The position numbers and the translations under genes were made by a program. Positions 56,799-64,000 of a stretch of 64,000 nucleotides of DNA are shown here, piece by piece. This DNA comes from Anaspis maculata. Taxonomy: Eukaryota > Arthropoda > Insecta > Coleoptera > Scraptiidae. The notes under the pieces were generated by a model. That model was not told the DNA's origin, made no database searches, and saw only the letters and a list, made by a program, of their open reading frames with translations. The stretch covers positions 37,527,042 through 37,591,041 of the forward strand of contig OX421966.1 in the NCBI GenBank assembly GCA_949128115.1, given 5' to 3'. Within the stretch, counting starts at the first letter, position 1. Each line of letters starts with the position of its first letter.

Positions 56799-57000
56799 AT
56801 TGGGCGCTTCCCAATAAGGCGTGTAAGGACACAATTGGACACATATGGACACAATTCGACACAGCTAGCGTTCCAATAGCAGTAATAGCACCACATGTCG
56901 ACACAATCGAAACATTGGCGAGGCTGAGTTTAGAATTGAGCTGGCAAGTGCACTTTGACATTGTGTATCCGTCTTGTCGCAGTTATTGGAAAGCGCCCTA
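56799..57000. mobile_element. MITE-like element, about 200 bp
   Basis: The ends TGGGCGCTTCCCAATAA and TTATTGGAAAGCGCCCTA are imperfect inverted repeats. Inside are several GGACACAA/TCGACACAA repeats. No clear target duplication. Confidence 0.6.
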
Positions 57001-57176
57001 TGTTTCTTGAGATATGACATTTCGTTTCTGACAATGGGAAATTTTTCGAATCTGACAAGCGCTCTGTCGTGTATTTATTTGATTTCAGCACGGAATTCAT
57101 GATTTCACTTGTTCTTACCCTCGTTCTTACCAATAAGTGTGTTATATGTAGTGGAAAACTGAGAAGACTTACAGAA

Positions 57177-57404
57177 ATGGTTCAAGGGTGTTGTGTCGCT
57201 CTATGCGAGTGCGAGAATAAGACGAATACACCCGGCATCACCATGCACCGGTTCAGGAAAGACCCAAACTTGATGGAAGTGTGGCTGCACCAGCACCACC
57301 AGGGATCACGCTGCACCAGACACGTGCATCTTACTACTTCGTCCATTAAAAACTCCCTTATGGGCTCTAGTGACTTTCCCCACATGATAATGGGAACAGT
57401 ATAG
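57177..57404 (+). pseudogene. THAP-like C2CH zinc-finger fragment
   Basis: THAP domains bind DNA and occur in P-element transposases and in some host regulators. From the ATG at 57177: MVQGCCVALCECENK, then GITMHRFRKDPNLMEVWLHQ, which fits the start of a THAP domain (C-x2-4-C, the H.FP.D-like block, the invariant Trp). A CTRH follows that could be the C-x2-H pair, but it comes only about 10 residues after the Trp, shorter than usual. No AVPTF-like end is seen before the stop at 57404. It may be an exon, a gene fragment or part of a P-like transposon. Confidence 0.5.
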
Positions 57405-57629
57405 CTAACCGATTCAAAATTCCCGCAAAAGTCAGAAACGAAACGTCCAAACGTCATAAACGTCAAAACGTCAAAGGTGACCTCGAAAAACCATGTACTT
57501 TCTATCTCCTAAAATTGGAAAGGTCAATTCAAAAGTACCAGCTGTTCAAAGTTGACGTTCGTTTGCGTCATATTTAGCTTTTTTTGATGTACTAAGCTAC
57601 GGCGCACAAGTTTAATAGTCCTCATTCCA

Positions 57630-58370
57630 GAGGCCGCCATATTGAACGTTCCCATTTCTTAACCGATCGGATTGGAATTTCCAACCTGTACTTGTATTGG
57701 GTAGGCACTCGAGATGCCTCTGTCAAATTTTGATTTTCGACATTTCAAAAGGCCGCCATATTGAAAGTTTGCATTTTTTAACCTATTCGATTGACATTTT
57801 GAATCTATGACGACTTGAAATAGGCAATCTGAATACAGGCAATCTGGATACATCTGTCAAATTTGTCATTTTGACAGCTCTAATTCCGCCGCCATATTGA
57901 ACTCTCACATTTTTCAACCTATCCGATTGGGATTTAGAACCTCTACTTGCTTTGGTTAGGCAGTCGAGATGCATCTGCCAAATTCCGATTTTTGACGTTT
58001 CTAGAGGTCGCCATAATGAACTTGGGTATTTTTCAATCGATCTGATTGGAATTTTGAACCTATACCTACTTGAGATTGGCGATCAAAGTGCATTCGTCAA
58101 ATTCGCCATTTTGACATTTCCAAGGATGCCATATTGAACTTTCGTATTCTTCAACAAAATATATTAAGATTTTGAACATATATGTACTTAGTCAAGATGG
58201 ACAATCAAAGTGCCTTTGTCGAACTCGACATTTTGGCAGTTTAAAGCGCCGTATTGACCTCTTGCTTTTTTCAACCGATTACATTGAGTTTTTAAACCTA
58301 TACTTGGTTCAGATAAACAACTGGAACGTGACTGTCAAATTTTGTGTATCGATTTTCTCTGACAACTCTT
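57630..58370. repeat. Degenerate ~120-bp tandem array, about six units
   Basis: The unit carries GCCGCCATATTGAAC, TTTTTCAACCGATC.GATTGG, GAACCTATACTTG and GTCAAATT..CATTTTGACA in a fixed order. Units start at about 57633, 57752, 57888, 58007, 58127 and 58247. The third spacing is longer because of a local duplication (AGGCAATCTGAATAC, 57822-57850). Noncoding. Confidence 0.85.
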
Positions 58371-58493
58371 CACTGACCAGACACTACCCACTGACATGAG
58401 TTTCGTTTACAATAGAACCCTACAAGTTGAGGCAGAAATTCCAAAGCACGCGAAAAACAAACATTTTTTCGAATTCATGTTACTCTTAAGTTT

Positions 58494-58832
58494 CGTTCAT
58501 AATGGCCGGTAACTTATGCCGGATGCCGTAGGATGTAGGATGTAAAGTTGACAGTAGGGACCACGGTTTATAATATGAAATATACACAGACTTGAAGGTT
58601 TGCGGGGTGGGTAGTACTGGTAACTGGTAGTATAATAGTAAGACTAGTAGCTAGTAGTATTAGTTAGTACCAAATACCCTTGATCTGGGATGTAGAACTT
58701 GAATCTTGGACAAGATTGACAGAGCGGCATAACAGCATAATTTAACATCCCATTGTGAACCAAAACATTGATTTTCAACTGTTGAAGTTTCAAGGTTACG
58801 GAATAAGTTTAAGTTAACAGCCATTATGAACG
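58494..58832. mobile_element. MITE-like inverted-repeat element, about 340 bp
   Basis: CGTTCATAATGGCCGGTAACT at the left is mirrored by AGTTAACAGCCATTATGAACG at the right, differing at two positions. No TA duplication was identified. Confidence 0.6.
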
Positions 58833-59436
58833 CTGCTTTACACAATCAATTGCTCACGCCTCTTGGAAAACTTCATCTGACCAAGACACTATCGACGGAC
58901 ATGCATAAAATTACTAAACTCGCCAAGGGAAAACCTGACATCTGCCTAAAACAACGGAAAATCAACATTGTGTATACAATTCCCTTTCCACTTGTCCGGT
59001 GTCAGTGGAACAAATTCCCTGGCTACTTTTCAACCAATGCTGTCACCCAGGCGACGGCTCGACGGCGCCGGTAACAGCTAGTCTCTATATAAACATGTGA
59101 AAGGAAAAGATCCAAGAAAAACCGATCACAGCCGAAGATAGTAAAATTTTACCGGCGCCATCCTAGGGCCTTTATTTGACCTTCTTGTTGACTTATTTGA
59201 CTATTTGACTGAAAGAAAAATCTCCAAAATACTATAGGTATTTGGATCAATTGACATTTCGCGCTACTTGACAAAAACCTAAATGCGCCAGTTTATATTG
59301 GCAATATTGATATACGCGAGGATATACAAATTGAGATAACTACCAACGTAAGTTTAATTAGAAGGCATGGAGAATCGCACTATAAATCTAGGGAGTATGA
59401 TTGGTTGCATACTCATGGCTACTATCATCAGTATAC

Positions 59437-60541
59437 AGGGTGTTGCATGAGGAAACCGACATAGCTTAAGGGTAGGTCCAGTTTTTCTAGGGGAACTAGG
59501 ATCTCGCTTTGAAATTTTTCTATCGCTTTTCAAATTTCGGAAATAATTTTTTGTATTTTTGAAATCAACAAAAAGAGAAATTTGTTTAGCTGGTTTCTAA
59601 AGTGACCTAAAGTTCCAAATGCAGACAAGAGAGAAATTATTTCCGAAATTTGATAAACATTAACATAAACATAACATACAAACATTGATATTACTCGTTT
59701 TCTACAAATTAAAATTACGTTTCTGGATAATTATCGTTCTTGTTTCTTTTTATTTTGTTCGCGAAAAGTTTCGGAAATAATTTTTTGTATTCTTGAAATC
59801 AACAAAAAGAGAAATTTGTTTAACTGGTTTCTAAAGTGACCTAAAGTTCCAAATGCAGACAAAATAGCATTTTTCAGCCACTTTACCATAGCTTTGTGCT
59901 GTAATTTTTCAACTAAATACTGAAAAATCGGATTTTTAGAAATAATGTTCACTAGACTTGATTCCGGTCCTGGACTTTTGTCTTTTTTGCCGTACCAAGT
60001 GATACTAATGTGTGAAAGTGAAAAAAACCGTGACAGCATTAAATTAGAGGATGAACATCTCAAAGATCCGTGAAAGAATGCGTGCTAGACTGATTTTCAC
60101 TAGATCGCAGCCGACCCTAATCTCAAAAGATATTTTTTTCTGGGAAGACTTTGGGTGTGCCGAAGAATTTGAAGGATGTTCCTTGTAGCATTTTTTCTGG
60201 TGTTTCTGAATCTGATACTGGTTTTGCAAAAACACATCAAAAAATATGACTTTTCTAGCAAAAACTTTGAAAATGAAAAAAATCAGTTCGGCCCTGGAAC
60301 TTCTGACAACTTTATGATGCAATGTATTAGCTATCATTAGAAGATCATACCTATCAAATTTCAGTCCAATCCAATAAGTCATTCGGAAGATATAGCTCAT
60401 CAAAAACTTCGACAAAATACATGATTCACCCTGTAACATCAAAACGAAACGCGATAAAAAAATTTCAAAGCGAGATCCTGGTTCCCCTAGAAAAACTGGA
60501 CCTACCCTTAAGCTATGTCGGTTTCCTTATGCAACACCCTG
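59437..60541. mobile_element. Palindromic TA-flanked element with CAGGGTG ends
   Basis: The ends CAGGGTGTTGCATGAGGAAA and TTTCCTTATGCAACACCCTG are flanked by TA (59435-59436 and 60542-60543). The matched arms are short, about 100 bp, and cover AAGGGTAGGTCCAGTTTTTC and its mirror. A second CACCCTG end lies 108 bp inside the right border (60427-60433). The inside has a ~100-bp direct duplication (about 59538-59634 and 59768-59866: GGAAATAATTTTTTGTAT, then AACAAAAAGAGAAATTTGTT). No transposase. Confidence 0.88.
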
Positions 60542-60543
60542 TA

Positions 60544-61933
60544 TAAATTGAGTAGCAACGCGCTCATGTACACTTCTCAACACAATCAGGGGATCGGGGT
60601 CCGGGCATCAGTACCAAGTATGTGACTGATTAGTACCTAGTTTTTGTACCTACTTCAATTTTTTTGCTACCTGAAACGTAACTCTCATGCCCGATTGCAC
60701 AAACGTGGTACCAAATTTTAGATCGGTGCCAAACAGAGGATCAAAAGTTTAAAAGTGAAATAAGATGCGAATCCAATTACTCCAATTACTCCAATTACAT
60801 GATCACCATCAAAAAGTTCTCAGTCCTGAGACTAGTTGGATAAGTACCTCCGAAAATACCTCCATCCCATCCTATCCTGCGCTAACCTGTACGCATTTCT
60901 CTAAAGGTCAAACATCCTATATCCCTAACTATCTGGGAGCAGTAATCTAACCTGGGTGCACCTTTGCGTCTCTCTATTTTCCCTCCCCCTCCAGTTAATC
61001 TCGAACTAGTCCTTCGTGTCTCAAAAAATGTTTTATCATCCTATTTCATCTTTTGTTAACTGTTCCTCATACATGTAATTCTTTCTTTCCCTACTCTTTC
61101 TAGTACTTTTCTATTGCTGACCCTATCTACCCATGGTATTTTCATCATGCGCCTGTGAAATCGCACCTAACAAATCCAGAATTCAGAATACTTCCCAACT
61201 GTAGCTGATCATTATAATATCTCGCCAAGAGAATTCTGGAGACGCGCTGGCAATATTGTTCAGCCATGAAACCTTAACCTTCTAGACTACCAAGCCAATA
61301 TGACGGATGCCGAGAGTTGATGAACATAACTCTCGACATAACCCATGTTCTCAACTGTGAAAAAGGCGGTCTCATAATATAAGGCATGGTCATGACAACT
61401 TTAGAGACAATTATTATAGCAAATTCAACATGGAATATCGTAACAACTGAGCCAATTTTGTGGGATACTGATCCTCAATACAACTTTATATAGAACTAGC
61501 AATAGAGACACAAAAATAGCCGTATTCGGTGTCTAGGAATCTGGAATGACCACATTATTAATGTTAATGTTGATGCTCTTTCCTACTCTTACCTCAACAA
61601 ATAAATTATCCAGATTTATAGCCAATGAGTGTGCACATGACAAACACCCGAAATACGATCCTGCTGTTGCAAACAACGAAGAAATCCAAGGGGTTTCTCG
61701 TTTCTTGCATCGTAGATCTACGCTTGCGATTGTGCACTACCTATACATATTGAATATGTGGCCCTCGACTCTTCGTTAAAAGAATAGCCCATGCTTGTAC
61801 ATAGGAATGGACAAAGTTGGGTGGGAAAGTCATGGGATGGATCCGTATCCAAACTCACCACTTACTCTATTATACGTGCGGTCTATTTGAGACTATAAGA
61901 GGTGAGTATATACCGTTCAAGTTTTAAATTCAG
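60544..61933. other. Intergenic, nothing recognised
   Basis: No coding signal or repeat. A short TCCAATTAC triplicate lies at about 60772-60800. Confidence 0.45.
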
Positions 61934-61935
61934 TA

Positions 61936-62093
61936 GAATGAATTTTTGGAGCAAAAATGAAGTGACAAGCTGGGGGGCTACGGCTACGCTGATGGCACTT
62001 GTAAAGTATTGGAGCGAAACTATCAGCGGCGATCAGCCGTATCCTCCCGACGCTCCAGCTTGTCACTTTATTTTTGCTCCAAAAAGTCATTCT
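61936..62093. mobile_element. MITE, 158 bp, TA-flanked
   Basis: The ends GAATGAATTTTTGGAGCAAA and TTTGCTCCAAAAAGTCATTC have TA at 61934-61935 and 62094-62095. The inverted repeat continues through AGTGACAAGCTGG and its near-mirror CCAGCTTGTCACT. Confidence 0.88.
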
Positions 62094-62095
62094 AC

Positions 62096-64000
62096 TTAAA
62101 ATAAAAGGTGAACAGGTTTTAAGTACCAGACGAAAAATTAGATCTGTTGGACTTGAGCACAGAGTCTCAGTTTTCCTTTGAAATGATTAATTTTAATATC
62201 ACAAAGTGTCTACTGCGAAAGTAGAAGTAGGAAAAGTAATTTCTCGACATCAAACGCAAAACGTGAGTACCTAGTCGTGGATGAACGTGGCAACAAATCA
62301 TATGCACAAAAAGTTCAAAAAAAAACTAGCGAGTGGAAAAACGGCCAGTTCCTGTTTTACTGTGGCCATATGGGTTGATGCGATGTGATAAGGCCGGCCG
62401 GAAAATTTATGGTGCGTGGAGGTGGAGGAGGAGCAGGTGGAGAGATCCCGGGCCAGATTAAAAATTAAACGCCAATTTTTGCCCTGGGCGGCCGTAAAGC
62501 CAAGATTATAAATTCCCCTCAGCAAACATTAAAAATTTCGCGATTGCAAACGTGTGTGCTGCGGGTATATAGGTACTACACATAGGTACATGCACACACC
62601 ATACACAACACTACATAGGTGCCACCCCTTTCCCTTCAATCGTCTTTCTCCATATGCCCCCACAAACACGGTTAGTTGACGTCGGCTTATTTAATAAATC
62701 ATGTTGCAGGAGCTGGATGGCTTAGGGTAGTTTGTGTTATTATATTAGTTGAACGCGTACTACTATTTCGGCGGCTGAGGCCGCCGCCACTCAGTGTTTA
62801 ATGTGCTGAAAAGGCTTCCGGGCTATGGCCAATAAAAAGGCACCATAACTTCACAATTAGATTCATGTGTAATGTCAGAGCTCGACAATGAAGCTTTCTA
62901 CCAGCTTTCAGCGCAACATCGTAAAATTATACAGATTGGATAGAATTATAATGGGGCTCGTCGCGCACACCACCGGTATACCTATACCGCATCCCCAGGG
63001 CCGGATTAACGCCTAGACTTCTCATGCCATGGATATGCCACGGGCTGAATTATTTTTGGAATTGAATATAACGTCGCTTGTTTTGTCGTGCATGGGCGTA
63101 GCATATCATGAAACCATTTGAAGTTTTGAAAATGGATCATTTCCAGATCAGAGGTGGGATCCGTTCAGGTACCGCTAACGTCCCATCAATTGAAGACAAC
63201 ATTTCATATTTTTGTAAGCTGAAGTTTGCGATAAGAACGAATTGCAAGAGGTCTATCTCAGAAAAGTAACGACTCCTCAAAGTTCAATTTTCAACGCCAC
63301 TGCCAGGGATAAAGCGCCTAGTCTAACAGACCACACTGGACCCACGACTGGACACCTTAGCCTATTTCGAGCACGTGTCTGAGCCCTCTGCATTATACCA
63401 GCTGGAGAAGAGCCCACAGCGACTCAGCATTACATGAGAGTGCTATGCATGATATGTATGTCCGCGGGCAGCAACGACAATTCGAATAACAGATGCTGGT
63501 GGCCGTCGAAAATCCCTACCTTGTGTTGAAACACACAGGGTTTCGGCAAAATTTCCGGTATAGTGGAGGAAAGCATTCACCAGCGTCGGTGTTAGGCCTC
63601 GATGCGAAAATAGACCGACGTTAAATAAACGAATAGAAACAAGTGAGTATGTCTTCACGTGCGTGAGTCTCAGTGGCGCATTTTCTTAAAGAGGCATGCA
63701 GGAATGTAAAGAAATTTGGTTGAAGGAGAAACACCATTCTTTGCCCACTCTCTCCAATCGAAACTCATTGTGATTTGTCATCGGAATGGGGTACTTGCGA
63801 AGGAGATAGATTTGAATGAAAATTCTTTCCACCATCAATGTTTTATTGTTTGGGAGCGGGAGCTGGGGGCGGCGACTGATCAACAGTAGACTATTCTTTC
63901 CTATTTTTAGTCGGCTATCCATATAGCAAAAGAACAATGATGGTTATGTCTTCGGGTTTATGTTTTTCATTTATCTCTTACTTATTGAGATCAGCGTGTG
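62096..64000. other. Intergenic, nothing recognised except the repeat near 63520-63640
   Basis: No gene signal. The stretch 63520-63640 is the inverted relative of 55690-55800. Confidence 0.45.

Noticed and set aside
1..64000. CRISPR arrays, bacterial operons, phage genes
   Set aside because: No regularly spaced identical repeats with unique spacers, no ribosome-binding-site patterns and no bacterial gene organisation; the tandem array at 57630-58370 consists of whole diverged units.

Overview
This is eukaryotic, AT-rich nuclear DNA, most likely from an insect. The signs are spliced genes with very short introns, several LINE clades and a Ty3/gypsy element of insect type, many TA-flanked inverted-repeat elements, and the frequent GTAGGTAGGTA-type short repeats common in hemipteran and lepidopteran DNA. 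A sap-feeding hemipteran would fit, but the window does not prove it. No prokaryotic features were seen.

Layout. (1) 1-4381: a decayed Jockey/CR1-like LINE (LINE-A), split inside its reverse transcriptase by a 1.5 kb palindromic element. (2) 4427-4741: a GC-rich hairpin and an LTR fragment related to the gypsy LTR further right. (3) 4836-23324: a run of large palindromic elements (4836-6943, 8678-13153, 16277-17130, 17191-20634, 20982-23324) and smaller TA-flanked MITEs. (4) 23.3-28.3 kb: mostly unrecognised intergenic DNA with a tRNA-like sequence, a possible SINE and a possible tyrosine-recombinase fragment, then another palindrome (28276-29451). (5) 29.6-38.8 kb: a broken Ty3/gypsy element on the minus strand, invaded by a MITE (30132-30774), by an R1-clade LINE with a 35-A tail and a 59-bp target duplication (31430-34710), and by a palindrome (35205-36706) that sits where the RT domain should be. 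(6) 40956-48199: the one convincing host gene, seven coding exons giving a secreted protein of about 629 residues. Its fourth intron is almost entirely a 4.5 kb palindromic element. (7) 49.0-60.5 kb: a transposon of the ACCGAG-end family carrying a transposase fragment and a 5'-truncated LINE, a half-palindrome with another truncated LINE, a THAP-like zinc-finger fragment, a ~120-bp tandem array and a last palindrome (59437-60541). (8) The remainder is unrecognised apart from one MITE.

Main theme. Eight elements in the window are long palindromes, i.e. the two arms make up most or all of the element. Most have clean TA dinucleotides at both ends, implying Tc1/mariner-type target choice. At least four have CAGGGTG ends, and three of these carry a second internal CAGGGTG-type end 108 bp inside the outer end. 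Three insertions can be read precisely because the interrupted host sequence (LINE-A reading frame, a mini-intron, an empty-site relative) shows the junction. Transcribed palindromes of this size would fold into long double-stranded RNA. Apart from the secreted-protein gene, nearly every coding sequence here belongs to a mobile element, and most are broken.
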